Shown: piece after piece, positions 37,255-46,918 of the stretch | Layout of the letters: each line of letters starts with the position of its first letter | Numbering within the stretch: position 1 is the stretch's first letter | Assembly (NCBI RefSeq): GCF_019670105.1 | Contig: NZ_AP023032.1 | Span: forward strand, 1,730,972 to 1,794,971 | DNA length: 64,000 bases | From: Agarivorans albus | Lineage (GTDB): Bacteria; Pseudomonadota; Gammaproteobacteria; Enterobacterales; Celerinatantimonadaceae | Direction: 5' to 3' | Made by a program: the position numbers and the translations under genes | The notes under the pieces: generated by a model | Told to the model about the DNA's origin: nothing | Database searches by the model: none | Seen by the model: the letters and a program-made list of their open reading frames with translations, nothing else

Positions 37255-38418
37255 ATGGAAGTGATTAAGAAATGTCTTCAAGGTGGTGTGTTGCTCAGTA
37301 GTTGTATTCTACTTGCAGCATGTGGTGGCGGTAGCTCTGTGGGCGCGCCAAGCGATGCAGAAGTTGAATTGGATAGCGCCTACTACACCGACCTGTATGG
37401 TTGGAATGCCAGCGGCGGACTTAGCCAAACCCAACTTGGCCGAGGACTTAACTTAGGTAACTACTTAGAAGCGCCGAATGAAGGAGAGTGGACGGGTGGA
37501 AGACTGCTGGTTCAAGAAGATCTACAAATTATTGCTGATGCTGGTTTTAAAACGGTGCGCATCCCGGTGCGTTGGTCAAATCATGCTGGTGAAACAACAC
37601 CTTATCAAATAGATGCAAGCTTCATGGCTCGGGTTAAGCAAGTGGTAGACTGGAGTTTAGCTGAGGATCTGCAAGTCGTGCTAAACGTTCATCACTACGA
37701 AGAAATGATGAACGACGGCGAGAACATGCAAGAAAACCATATACGTCGCTTAGTGGGTATCTGGCAACAAATCAGTGAAGAATTCCCGTTAAGTGAGTAT
37801 GGCCAAGAGCAAGTGGTATTTGAGCTACTTAATGAGCCAAATGGCACCATTGGCTACGACGACTGGAATGACATCATTGCTCGCCTAACACAGTTGATTT
37901 GGACCACTATGGCCGATCAGCAAAACACTGGTAGTGAGCAGCGTACTATTATGATTGGTACCGCCAATTGGGGACACCCTGATGGCTTAACCCAATTGCA
38001 ATTACCTAGCAGTGTTAACTCCGGCAACACCATTATTACCGTTCACTATTACGAACCGTTCCACTTCACTCACCAAGGCGCCGATTGGGTATCGGGCTCT
38101 AATGATTGGATTGGCACACCATGGTTAGGTACTGCTTCAGACCAGCAACCTTTGATTGATTTGTTCGATAGGGTAACGGCTTGGAATGAACAAGCTGGGC
38201 GAGGCTTTGAGATCTTCATGGGAGAATATGGCGTGTATTCACTGCATTCTGATCCCGACCATCAACGTGCTTGGACAGCGTTTATTGCTCGTGAAGCAGA
38301 AAAGCGCAATATAAGTTGGGCCTACTGGGAGTATGCTTCTGGTTTTGGTGCTTACGATCCTGAAGCCGGTGCGTGGCGACCGGCACTGATTGAAGGATTA
38401 ATACCTACCTCGCTTTAA
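37255..38418 (+). CDS. GH5-family endoglucanase-like lipoprotein
   Basis: This 387-residue protein has a lipoprotein signal (SCILLAACGGGSS), so it is likely anchored in a membrane facing out. The body is a glycoside hydrolase family 5 TIM barrel. GLNLGNYLEAPNEGEW and FKTVRIPVRWSNH form the N-terminal part, FELLNEPNG the acid/base (E194) and IFMGEYGVY the nucleophile (E324). GH5 enzymes cut beta-1,4-glucans, mannans or related beta-glycans; the exact substrate is not readable. It stands alone. A hairpin GCGCTAG / CTAGCGC at 38433-38456 may end the transcript. Confidence 0.9.
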   Translation: MEVIKKCLQGGVLLSSCILLAACGGGSSVGAPSDAEVELDSAYYTDLYGWNASGGLSQTQLGRGLNLGNYLEAPNEGEWTGGRLLVQEDLQIIADAGFKTVRIPVRWSNHAGETTPYQIDASFMARVKQVVDWSLAEDLQVVLNVHHYEEMMNDGENMQENHIRRLVGIWQQISEEFPLSEYGQEQVVFELLNEPNGTIGYDDWNDIIARLTQLIWTTMADQQNTGSEQRTIMIGTANWGHPDGLTQLQLPSSVNSGNTIITVHYYEPFHFTHQGADWVSGSNDWIGTPWLGTASDQQPLIDLFDRVTAWNEQAGRGFEIFMGEYGVYSLHSDPDHQRAWTAFIAREAEKRNISWAYWEYASGFGAYDPEAGAWRPALIEGLIPTSL

Positions 38419-38595
38419 AAAATACCCTCTGGCGCTAGTCAGCCTTGGCTAGCGCTAAATATTTCCTTTCTAACTATTATCTTATTGCTAATCAAACACT
38501 ATAGTTTGTTAGTAGGTTTACAATATCAACATTAAATTCAAGCTATTAGCCGGTGTGCTGGTGGCTTTTTCTGTTATTTAAACGTGACTGTAGTG

Positions 38596-41500
38596 ATGAA
38601 AATGAAGCCCTGGCTAAAACGAAGCTTAATAGGTTTAACAGTGTTGTTGCTTATTGTCCTGCTACCCATTGCAGCCTTAATGGTGGGGGTGAAGGTAGAG
38701 ATTGGTGATAGCCGTCAATTGGTTACCAAGCTACTTAGCGAGCAACTGCAGCGAGATGTTCGTATTAACGGAAATATCCAACTAGAGCTGTCTTTTCGTC
38801 CAGCGATTACCGTTGAAGATATTCATATTGCCAATCCTAGCGGCTTTGGTGAACAAAGCTTTGCTCAAGTGCGCAAAACCAGTGCTCAGGTTCAAGTATT
38901 GCCATTACTAAGGCAGCATCTAGAGATCGAGCAAGTACTGCTAGATGGCTTTTATTTAGAGTTAATAAGAACCGAGGAAGGGGATAACAATTGGCAATTT
39001 GCTAGTTCTGCAACCGCGCCAAGCAATACAGCCTCTCAGCCAGACCTTAGCAAATCAGAAGGTAGCAATGATTTCACTTGGCAAGGTATTAACTATAGCT
39101 TTGAAATCAAAGAGCAAATTTTAATTAGTGATGCCAGAATTAGCTACACAGACCAAGCTGCTGAAGCAGTGCTTAGCTGGCAGCTCGAAGAGCTGAAACT
39201 AACCTCCTTAGATAGCGAGACCTTGGCGATGACAGCAAAAGGCAGCATGCTAGATGAGCGTTACTCCTTAGATTCAACCTGGCAGTTAGAGCCCTTATTG
39301 CAAGGGCGAGCTGGCGACGTGCAACTGAATATGCAGGTGGCAGATGCTAGTTTGGGCTTATCGGGCCAGTTGGCGCCGCAAAAAGAAATAAACAGCTACT
39401 TGGAGCTGAAACTTGATTGGCAAAATGCCGATTCGATTGCCCGTTTGTTAGGAGAAAATTTATCGCATATTGCACCCATTAAATTAGCGACCCGTTTTGA
39501 TGGTAAACCTGGGAGTTATAGTTTATCGCCAATTTCGGCTACTTTAGGGAGTAGCCAATTTTCTGGTGAGTTAGCGCTTACCGGGCACCAGCCAGTGGCT
39601 ATTAATGGCAACTTAGATATAAACCAAATTGATTTAGGCGTTTGGCTTCCCAACGTTGAGCCTAATCAGTCTTCAGAAGAACCTTTAGTTGATACTCCCA
39701 CTCAGCCGAAGCCAAATAAGCCCGCTGTCGCGCAAGTTCAAGAAGCAGAAACACAAGCTGAAGCTTTACCGTTGTTGCAGATAATCCGCTACTGGTTAAA
39801 TCAAGCCGATGCAGATTTGTCGTTAAGCATTGGTGAGATAATCGGGCTACCGCAAGAAATATCATCTATTAGCCTAGGTTTAAAAGTAGAAGGTGAACAG
39901 TTAAAAGCACCGCTGCGCGCAGTGGTCGACGACATTCGCTTTCGCGGTAACTTAAAAGCAAATGTGCAGGACGACCGCTTAACAACGTCAATGCGCTTGG
40001 TCGCGCAAAAATCTCCACTAGATAAATTAGCCAGCCGCATTCCAATGTTGGCGGGAAGTACTGGAAGCATTGGCCGCTCGGTATTACGCATTAATGCGGC
40101 GGGTAGTGATGTTGCTGAGCTACTAGAAAGTAGCCAGTTTAACTACAAGATTGAAGACAGCCGTATGACCTTACCCGCTGGCACCAGTTTTGATATTGCC
40201 AGTGCTAACATGAGTGCCGGATTAGCGAGTGAAGTAGCCGTTAATCTTGATGGTGTGTTGCTAGATATTCCGGTTAGCGCGGTAATTCATACCAGCCCTC
40301 TAAGAGCCATGCTCAATCAACAAGCGTGGCAAGTGCGCATGCAGTTAGACTCGCCCGCAATAGAGCTAAACCTAAATGGAGAGCTACCTAGTGGCGTGTG
40401 GCAGCAGGGAGCAAGTCTGCAGCTAAATGCAAATTCTCCACGTATTGGTTTGCTCGCGCCATGGCTAGGCGTAGATAAAGAAGCGCAGGGGATTTTTAAG
40501 CTCGATCTCGCATTGCAGGCAGCAAAAGGGCGTTCATCACTTAACATTAATCAGCTTCAATTGGCCGACAGCCAAGGCAAGTTACAGGCAAGTTGGGATA
40601 AAAGTAAAACTGAGCAAGGTTTAGTGAGCATTAGTTCCGATTGGCAACGCATTAACATAGCCCAGTTAATGGCCTTTATGCCCAGCGAATCTGCACAGCC
40701 AGGATTAAAAGAAGATAAAGCAGCTACCCAACCGGCTAGTGAAAAGAAGGCAATAGATATTAGTGTGCCTATCTTGCCGCAAGGTGTGGCTATTCATGAT
40801 GCTGATCTTGATATTTCGGTAGCGCAACTACTGTTAGGTGAACATCAATTTAATCGAATAGCACTGCAAGCTTCTGCGCGTGATGGCTGGTTGCAGCAAG
40901 CGCCATTTAGTGGCGAATTTGCTCAAAGTAAAATAGCGGGGAACGCAGTATTAGATTTACGTAGTTCACCACTAAAACTAGATTTTACTGTTGCTAGTGA
41001 GCAGCCAAATATCCCTCAATTGCTTAAACAACTCAATATTGCAGAACAAGCTAATTTAGCTTTGGAACGTGCAGAACTAGATTTGTCTTTAACGGGCGAC
41101 AATATAGCCCAGCTATTAGCGAGCACCACGCTCTCGGCTAAGCTGATTGGCGGCCATTGGGACTTAATTGATCCCAATACTCAAGCGAGCGCAAGAGTAG
41201 AGCTCAATCAAGGGAGCTTAACTGCTAGCCCGCAGCAGCCCTTGACTTTGGCCCTAACAGGTCAGTTAAAGCAGCTTCCGTTAAGTGTAGAGCTAAGCAC
41301 TCTCAGTTTGGCCGAGTTTAGCCAACAACCTCGTGAGCTGCCAATTCAGCTTAATTTAGACATAAACCAGGTTAGCTTAGCGGCAGAGGCGACACTTCCA
41401 CGTCCAGTTTCAAGCAATAACTTAAGCCTTGCCATGCGCTTAAAAAGTCCTAGTTTAAGTCAGCTAGACAGTTTGCATGGTATTCAACTGCCACCGTTTG

Positions 41501-42654
41501 GCCCGATAGAGCTTGCCGGTGAATTGCAGATAAACGAGCAAGGCTACGCAATTAATAACATGCTATTAGCGGTAGCAAATAGCGAGCTCACTGGCTTGGC
41601 TAACTTAAGTACCGTAAACGCAAAACCCCAACTCGATATTGCGATTAGTGCCAATAATATTCAGTTAGATGATTTTAAAACGGGAGATTGGCAAGGGCTT
41701 GAGCAACGCGCTGCTTTGCCAGCTGAACAAACGCAAAGTAATTCTGAGGAGCAAAATAAAGTTGATTCAAACGATGTCGCTCAGCCTTTGTTGAGTCAAG
41801 CTGTGTTCCAGCGTTTAAACGCCAATTTTTCTTTAGATGTTGAGCGGGTTAAATCTGGTGAAGATTGGTTAGGCGAGGGTAAATTGCATTGGCAGTTACA
41901 CGATGGCAGCTTGCGTTTAGCGCCTCTATGGTTGGCCCTGCCAGGCGGTGAAATTAACCTTAGTGGCGAGTTAAGTGCTTTAGAAAATGGTTTTTATAGT
42001 CAGCTTAAGGCGGATATCGATAATTTTGATTATGGCTTGTTAGCAAGGCGGATAAAACCCGATACCGAAATGCGTGGTAGTTTTAGTCTACATTTAGATG
42101 TAAACAGTGAGTTTGAACTGCTTGAGCAATGGTTAGAGAATGCCAACGGTAAGGTAGGATTTGCGGTTTGGCCTAAAGAATTTGAAGCCGGAATTATGGA
42201 CTTATGGGCGGTAAGCCTAGCCAGTGCTGTAGTTCCCGAACTAGATGATTCCGACAAATCGGTACTTAATTGCGTGGTGGCCGCCTTTGATAGTAACGAT
42301 GGTGAATTGGTGCAAAATGTCTTGTTGGCAGACACTTCCCGCATGAGAGTGCTAGGTGAAACCGAAGTGGACTTTAAGCAACAACAAGTAAAAATGGTGT
42401 TGCGACCAAAAGCGAAACGCGCCCAAATCTTTGGTTTGTCTACACCGGTACAAGTTACTGGAAGTTTTGAAGATTTCAGAATAGGCATCGCAAGTGGTGG
42501 TTTAATTGGCACCACCATTCGTTTTGTAACCAGCCCGGTTGTTTCACCTTTGCGCTGGATAGTGGAAGCGCCGCTGGATGCAGATGGCAGTGAGCTTTGC
42601 CGTCAAGCTTGGCAGCAAGCGAAGCAGGTAAATACCGATAAGCAAGCGGATTAG
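38596..42654 (+). CDS. AsmA-family protein (large, TamB-like superfamily)
   Basis: The ~1352-residue protein has one N-terminal membrane anchor (SLIGLTVLLLIVLLPIAALMVG) and a long periplasmic body. The AsmA N-terminal signature is visible (VRINGNIQLELSFRPAITVEDIHIANPSGFG) and the C-terminal AsmA_2-like domain ends in KAKRAQIFGLSTPVQVTGSFEDF. AsmA-like proteins are thought to bridge the envelope and move phospholipids. The product is about twice the length of E. coli AsmA (617), owing to repeated beta-rich blocks. Start choice is uncertain, as no clear ribosome site precedes 38584, 38596 or 38602. Confidence 0.85.
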   Translation: MKMKPWLKRSLIGLTVLLLIVLLPIAALMVGVKVEIGDSRQLVTKLLSEQLQRDVRINGNIQLELSFRPAITVEDIHIANPSGFGEQSFAQVRKTSAQVQVLPLLRQHLEIEQVLLDGFYLELIRTEEGDNNWQFASSATAPSNTASQPDLSKSEGSNDFTWQGINYSFEIKEQILISDARISYTDQAAEAVLSWQLEELKLTSLDSETLAMTAKGSMLDERYSLDSTWQLEPLLQGRAGDVQLNMQVADASLGLSGQLAPQKEINSYLELKLDWQNADSIARLLGENLSHIAPIKLATRFDGKPGSYSLSPISATLGSSQFSGELALTGHQPVAINGNLDINQIDLGVWLPNVEPNQSSEEPLVDTPTQPKPNKPAVAQVQEAETQAEALPLLQIIRYWLNQADADLSLSIGEIIGLPQEISSISLGLKVEGEQLKAPLRAVVDDIRFRGNLKANVQDDRLTTSMRLVAQKSPLDKLASRIPMLAGSTGSIGRSVLRINAAGSDVAELLESSQFNYKIEDSRMTLPAGTSFDIASANMSAGLASEVAVNLDGVLLDIPVSAVIHTSPLRAMLNQQAWQVRMQLDSPAIELNLNGELPSGVWQQGASLQLNANSPRIGLLAPWLGVDKEAQGIFKLDLALQAAKGRSSLNINQLQLADSQGKLQASWDKSKTEQGLVSISSDWQRINIAQLMAFMPSESAQPGLKEDKAATQPASEKKAIDISVPILPQGVAIHDADLDISVAQLLLGEHQFNRIALQASARDGWLQQAPFSGEFAQSKIAGNAVLDLRSSPLKLDFTVASEQPNIPQLLKQLNIAEQANLALERAELDLSLTGDNIAQLLASTTLSAKLIGGHWDLIDPNTQASARVELNQGSLTASPQQPLTLALTGQLKQLPLSVELSTLSLAEFSQQPRELPIQLNLDINQVSLAAEATLPRPVSSNNLSLAMRLKSPSLSQLDSLHGIQLPPFGPIELAGELQINEQGYAINNMLLAVANSELTGLANLSTVNAKPQLDIAISANNIQLDDFKTGDWQGLEQRAALPAEQTQSNSEEQNKVDSNDVAQPLLSQAVFQRLNANFSLDVERVKSGEDWLGEGKLHWQLHDGSLRLAPLWLALPGGEINLSGELSALENGFYSQLKADIDNFDYGLLARRIKPDTEMRGSFSLHLDVNSEFELLEQWLENANGKVGFAVWPKEFEAGIMDLWAVSLASAVVPELDDSDKSVLNCVVAAFDSNDGELVQNVLLADTSRMRVLGETEVDFKQQQVKMVLRPKAKRAQIFGLSTPVQVTGSFEDFRIGIASGGLIGTTIRFVTSPVVSPLRWIVEAPLDADGSELCRQAWQQAKQVNTDKQAD

Positions 42655-42834
42655 TTTGGTGGACACTCCGCATCCTTAGCTAGTTTATAAAGCGGATGCT
42701 GACAATGAGCCTTAAGCTAAATTGGAGTCTGGTCACTAAATACAAATTTTTCAGTTGCTTAGCATTAAGCAAGCTTGATAACTAAGTACTTAGCGCTAAC
42801 CTTAAGTACAGGTTGTATTTAAGGAAGCTACGCA

Positions 42835-43659
42835 ATGTCCGCGTTTACCAAAACCTTATTCTTAATTGTCGCACTCAGCAGCTCTCAGTGGGTGTCAGCC
42901 TCCGAGCTAACTATTTGTAATCGATTAGTGGTAACCGGTAATGCCGAATATCCCCCCATATTATGGCGAGACCAAAATCATCCTGGCAAGCTTACTGGCT
43001 TAGCCATAGAACTACTTGAGTTGGCTTTAATGGACACCGAGATTAGTGTTGACGCTCGGGATCGAGGCGTATGGGCAAGAGCATTGCAAGAAGCCAAACA
43101 TGGTGAAATAGATATGTTAGCGGGCGCCTTTCTAACCAATGAGCGACAAGAATACATGGACTACATTGTGCCGCAGTTTACTGACGTTCCCAGTGTTGTT
43201 TGGACCAAAAAAGGTAAGGAATTTAATTATCAAAAATGGGAAGACTTGTTAGACCGCCGTGGAGGCACCTTAGTAAATAACAGCTTTGGTCAAGACTTTG
43301 ATGCTTACGCCAAAAAGAACCTGAAAATACTTAGCAGTGCATCGGCAGAGCGCTCTTTTGCCATGTTGTTGGCCGACCGTTTCGATTATGTGCTTTACGA
43401 GTTATATCAGGGCTTAACTATTTTGGAGTCGGCGGGCTTAAAATCTAAGGTTGTTGCTTTAGATAATCCAATCTCAATAGAGGGTTTGTATTTCACTTTT
43501 TCAAAAAAATCAGGTTGTAATAGCGAAGCATTAAGGCGTCATTTAAGTGAACGGGTCACTCAGCTTACTAAGTTTAATACCTTCGAACGTTTATTCGATA
43601 AACACATGCAAGCGTGGTTATTGCAGCAATCTAATTTTGGCGTGGTGCAGCGAGATTAA
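42835..43659 (+). CDS. Periplasmic solute-binding protein, family 3 type
   Basis: This 274-residue exported protein has a signal peptide ending WVSASELT. The mature start VVTGNAEYPPILWRD and KLTGLAIELLELAL are typical of extracellular solute-binding family 3, as is MLAGAFLTNERQEYMDYI. AGGAAG precedes the ATG. No transporter genes are adjacent, so the ligand and partner are unknown. It is only distantly like the other orphan binding protein at 5606. Confidence 0.78.
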   Translation: MSAFTKTLFLIVALSSSQWVSASELTICNRLVVTGNAEYPPILWRDQNHPGKLTGLAIELLELALMDTEISVDARDRGVWARALQEAKHGEIDMLAGAFLTNERQEYMDYIVPQFTDVPSVVWTKKGKEFNYQKWEDLLDRRGGTLVNNSFGQDFDAYAKKNLKILSSASAERSFAMLLADRFDYVLYELYQGLTILESAGLKSKVVALDNPISIEGLYFTFSKKSGCNSEALRRHLSERVTQLTKFNTFERLFDKHMQAWLLQQSNFGVVQRD

Positions 43660-43673
43660 GTACTCAATTGGGC

Positions 43674-43913
43674 TTAGTGACTAAGCGTACCACCTTCGCT
43701 TGTCACTTTCTCTGCACTGACTGCGGTGTTGGCTTCTTGCCAACCGCGGGTTTCGTTAATAAGCTGTTCAACCATCTCGGCATTACCAACAACAACCCCT
43801 TCTTCTAAGACCACCAAGCTATTGTTCCGCTCTTCAATCTGAAAATTAGTGCGGATGATTTCGTTGTCACGATATCCGGCAGAATTGAAAAAACGAATTT
43901 TGTAAGTATTCAT
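43674..43913 (-). CDS. Small hypothetical protein, 79 residues
   Basis: I do not recognise this protein. It is acidic and soluble, with an N-terminal segment that looks beta-rich (NTYKIRFFNSAGYRDNEIIR) and a C-terminal tail rich in Glu, Thr and Ser. A strong ribosome binding site (GAGGTGAAGG) lies immediately upstream of the ATG, which argues that it is real. It converges on the solute-binding protein gene with a 14-base gap. Confidence 0.6.
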   Translation of the reverse strand: MNTYKIRFFNSAGYRDNEIIRTNFQIEERNNSLVVLEEGVVVGNAEMVEQLINETRGWQEANTAVSAEKVTSEGGTLSH

Positions 43914-44069
43914 GCCTTCACCTCTATTTGAAGAGCAAAGAATTGCCTTTCATCATTAACTGAGAGTTTTGTTGTATTTTATGAGAGAAAATCGCTATTA
44001 AGCAATCGTAGTGAAGAGTATTGTTCAGTTACTTTGATGTTCATCTGTCTTACCTAGTGAGTAACTGAA

Positions 44070-45263
44070 ATGCTATTGCTGTTAGCGATTATTTACCTGG
44101 CGTTTATTAGCCTTGGTTTGCCCGACTCACTATTGGGCTCATCGTGGCCAATCATGCGGGGCGACTTAGACGCCAGCCTCGAATTTGCCGGTGCAATTTC
44201 TATTGTTGTTAGCGCGGGAACAGTGGTGTCGAGTCTATTATCTACTCGGCTTACTCATTACTTTGGCACAGGTAAAGTGGTAGCTGTAAGCGTACTAATG
44301 ACTGCGATTGCTTTATTTGGCTTTAGCTTAACTTACAACGTTTGGTTACTGGCGCTTTTGGCTGTGCCTTTAGGTTTAGGTGCGGGCGCAGTGGATGCCG
44401 CTTTAAACAACTTTGTCGCGATAAACTACAAAGCCAAACATATGAATTACCTGCATTCTTTTTGGGGCGTTGGTGCCACCGCTGGTCCTTTGATTATGGC
44501 GATTTATCTGAGTCAGCAACAAGGTTGGCGCGACGGTTACGCCAGTATTTCTTATATTCAGTTTGCCTTAGTTGCAGTATTGCTGTTGGCTTTGCCCCTG
44601 TGGCGACGCGCAACCAGCGAGAAGTTAGCAGCAAGCGGCGAGCAGCATACACCGCTAAGCAATGCTACAGCCTTTAAAATGAAGGGCGTTAAGCTGCAAT
44701 TGCTTACTTTTTTTTGTTATTGCTCCTTAGAAGCGGGGACTGGCTTGTGGGCCGCTAGTTACTTAATTAGTCAGCAGCAAGTAAGTGCTGCCAATGCTGC
44801 TTTTTGGACCGCTATGTACTTTTTGGGGATTACGCTGGGGCGCTTTATATGTGGATTTGTTTCTGAGCGAATTGCAGAAGATAAACTAGTTCGTGGTGGA
44901 GTATTGACTATTTTTGTTGGCGTTATGTTTTTGCTGATACCTGGTTGGCCAATGCTGGCTAAAATCGGCTTAATGTTTATCGGCTTTGGTTGTGCGCCTA
45001 TCTATCCAAATACTATTCATCTAACGCCACAACGGTTTGGCAAGCAAGCAACGCAGACTATTATTGGTTTATCGATGGCTTGCGCCTATGTTGGGACTAC
45101 CTTAATGCCTCCGTTTATCGGCTTATTGGCTGCATCCAGTTCTTTTGTGGTCCTGCCAATCGCATTGCTAGTGTTTAGTGGTTTAATGATGTTTAGCACC
45201 GAACGACTGAAACTCTGGCCGCAGTCGCAGCCAACAAAAAGCGATCAGCCAGCCATCACTTAG
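44070..45263 (+). CDS. MFS transporter
   Basis: This 397-residue protein has 12 predicted membrane segments and a FucP/sugar-permease-like start (AIIYLAFISLGLPDSLLGSSWPIM). Further segments are PLGLGAGAVDAALNNFVA, YLHSFWGVGATAGP and a second-half ITLGRFICGFVSERI. The substrate is unknown. An HPRT-like protein follows 20 bases downstream and is likely co-transcribed, which raises the possibility of a nucleobase-related cargo, but sequence alone does not show it. Confidence 0.85.
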   Translation: MLLLLAIIYLAFISLGLPDSLLGSSWPIMRGDLDASLEFAGAISIVVSAGTVVSSLLSTRLTHYFGTGKVVAVSVLMTAIALFGFSLTYNVWLLALLAVPLGLGAGAVDAALNNFVAINYKAKHMNYLHSFWGVGATAGPLIMAIYLSQQQGWRDGYASISYIQFALVAVLLLALPLWRRATSEKLAASGEQHTPLSNATAFKMKGVKLQLLTFFCYCSLEAGTGLWAASYLISQQQVSAANAAFWTAMYFLGITLGRFICGFVSERIAEDKLVRGGVLTIFVGVMFLLIPGWPMLAKIGLMFIGFGCAPIYPNTIHLTPQRFGKQATQTIIGLSMACAYVGTTLMPPFIGLLAASSSFVVLPIALLVFSGLMMFSTERLKLWPQSQPTKSDQPAIT

Positions 45264-45283
45264 TTCAAATACAAAGGGTTTTT

Positions 45284-45823
45284 ATGGGAAACAAACACAT
45301 CGGCGAGCTGGTATTAAGCCAGCAACAAATTAGCCAAGGAGTAAGTACGGTAGCTAAGCAACTAAATCACTTGTATGCAGGTAAAACGGTTGTGCTAATT
45401 ACGGTAGTTCCGGGAGGTATTTTATTTACTGCTGATCTGGTGCGCCAGTTAAACTTTGAAGTTGAAATGGATTACATCTCTTGCCCACATACACCTGGCG
45501 ATCGGCAGAACAACTCCACCATTGTTTATCATCAAAATATCGAAATTAACAATAAGCCAGTGATTGTAATTGATGATGCCATAGAGTCTGGCGGAACGAT
45601 GCAGCGGCTTATTGCCCATCTAAGTGCTCAGTTCTCACCCTCATCTTTGTCTATTGCTAGTTTGCTGGTAAAACCCGGCAGAGTAGATATTCCAGTAAAA
45701 CAACATTTTGCTTATTTAATGGACAGCGACGATATGCTGGTGGGTTATGGTTTACCTTGGAACAATTTAAACCGTAACCTTCCTTATATCTCTAAACTAA
45801 AAGTGGTAGATGACAAGCAATAA
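45284..45823 (+). CDS. HPRT-like phosphoribosyltransferase
   Basis: The 179-residue protein has the layout of hypoxanthine phosphoribosyltransferase: VVLITVVPGGILFTADLV in place of the usual LKGG-type loop, and a PRPP-binding motif VIVIDDAIESGGTMQRLI with the two acidic residues. Canonical enzymes have a lysine or arginine before the GG of the first loop; here a proline is present (VPGG). The protein may therefore be an atypical or specialised member. It follows the MFS gene closely. Confidence 0.78.
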   Translation: MGNKHIGELVLSQQQISQGVSTVAKQLNHLYAGKTVVLITVVPGGILFTADLVRQLNFEVEMDYISCPHTPGDRQNNSTIVYHQNIEINNKPVIVIDDAIESGGTMQRLIAHLSAQFSPSSLSIASLLVKPGRVDIPVKQHFAYLMDSDDMLVGYGLPWNNLNRNLPYISKLKVVDDKQ

Positions 45824-45962
45824 ATCTAACGACCCAAAGGAGTATAAGATTTAGGGTAAGCTAACAGATAGCTTGCTATGTTCTTGGGGAATGGGGGAAA
45901 CCACTAAGTATTTTGCTCATGGTTTTATACAATAAAGGCGCATTCACAAAAGGATTTCCAGC

Positions 45963-46358
45963 ATGTCAGGAATTACAGATTTAGACGAGCTTTTAAGGTC
46001 TATGCACCCTAAGTTGATAGATGCAGAATTTGTATTCTGCACGGTTCCTGGAGGTATTAGCGAATACTTGGAACTAGAGCCTGTAGCCACTTTTATAGAA
46101 TCTGAAGGTTTAACACTTGTTGTTAAAAAGGCAGCGGCTAAAGCAGCGGGCTTGGAATATGAGGGCTCATTCAGCCAGATTACCTTAACAGTGCACTCTA
46201 GCTTAGAGGCTGTTGGGCTAACCGCCGCTGTTGCCAACAAGCTCGCATCAAAAGGTATTAGCGCGAACGTAATTGCTGCCTATTATCACGATCATGTATT
46301 TGTGCAAACCGACAAAGCAAAAGCAGCAATGCATGCCTTACAAGAGTTTGGCGTTTAG
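45963..46358 (+). CDS. ACT-domain protein (DUF2241 / COG3602 type)
   Basis: The 131-residue product matches a small, widely conserved family with an N-terminal DUF2241-like region (LLRSMHPKLIDAEFVFCTV) and a C-terminal ACT domain (ITLTVHSSLEAVGLTAAVANKLASKGIS). ACT domains usually bind amino acids and regulate enzymes; the role of the free-standing family is unknown. AAGGA precedes the ATG. It appears to be monocistronic. Confidence 0.85.
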   Translation: MSGITDLDELLRSMHPKLIDAEFVFCTVPGGISEYLELEPVATFIESEGLTLVVKKAAAKAAGLEYEGSFSQITLTVHSSLEAVGLTAAVANKLASKGISANVIAAYYHDHVFVQTDKAKAAMHALQEFGV

Positions 46359-46453
46359 GGTTGCTAAGTGCGGTTTAAAGTCTGCAGTCATTGCCGAGTA
46401 GTGCTACTTTTTGAGGGGGCTCTGAGAAGCGGTGGAGATGATACTAGCGAAGT

Positions 46454-46477
46454 AAAAAACCGCATTAAGCGGCTTTT
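46454..46477. terminator. Bidirectional terminator between ACT and HopJ-like genes
   Basis: A run of A's, stem CCGC / GCGG with loop ATTAA (extended by A-T pairs), then five T's. It lies between convergent genes. Confidence 0.75.
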
Positions 46478-46483
46478 TACGTT

Positions 46484-46837
46484 TTAAGCTTTAAGGCTTA
46501 AGGCAGGTTGGCTGAAGCTAATGCCATCCCAACCGTTTTTAATAAACTGGCGAATATTTTGGTGGTCGTCACTGTATGGCGTAGACAATACATCTTGGTA
46601 GTATTGGCCAAACAAGGCTAGGGTTTGTTGTTTACTTAATCCGTTTAATTGACCAAAAGCAAATACTTTGCATGAGCCTGAGTTTTCACCTTCGGCATTA
46701 TGTTGCTTGCCGTTGCTAAATGCACTTGGCGTGAACTCGTAGTTTGCATCAATAATTTTCATACTATCTTCAAAGCGAATTTGATCGGGATCTTTAGTAA
46801 GAACTTCAACAAAGTTAGCGATATCTGCCTGTGCCAT
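46484..46837 (-). CDS. HopJ type III effector-family protein
   Basis: The 117-residue product matches the HopJ family (IRFEDSMKIIDANYEFTPSAFSNG and CKVFAFGQLNGLSKQQTLALFGQYYQDVL). The name comes from a plant-pathogen effector, but close relatives are common in free-living marine bacteria without type III secretion. No secretion genes are nearby, so an effector role here is doubtful and the function is unknown. Confidence 0.85.
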   Translation of the reverse strand: MAQADIANFVEVLTKDPDQIRFEDSMKIIDANYEFTPSAFSNGKQHNAEGENSGSCKVFAFGQLNGLSKQQTLALFGQYYQDVLSTPYSDDHQNIRQFIKNGWDGISFSQPALSLKA

Positions 46838-46918
46838 GAGTTACGTCCTGTAGTGTTGGTTTATTCGCGCTTACCTTATTTGAGAATATTGCCTCGGGTC
46901 AAGAAAAAATCATCTGTT

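Noticed and set aside
42030..42518. A 162-codon frame antisense to the asmA-like gene
   Set aside because: No ribosome binding site or recognisable domain. It lies fully inside a conserved gene.
46484..46837. HopJ gene as evidence for a type III secretion or pathogenicity island
   Set aside because: No secretion genes are nearby, and codon use and context look like ordinary chromosome. The family occurs widely in free-living bacteria.
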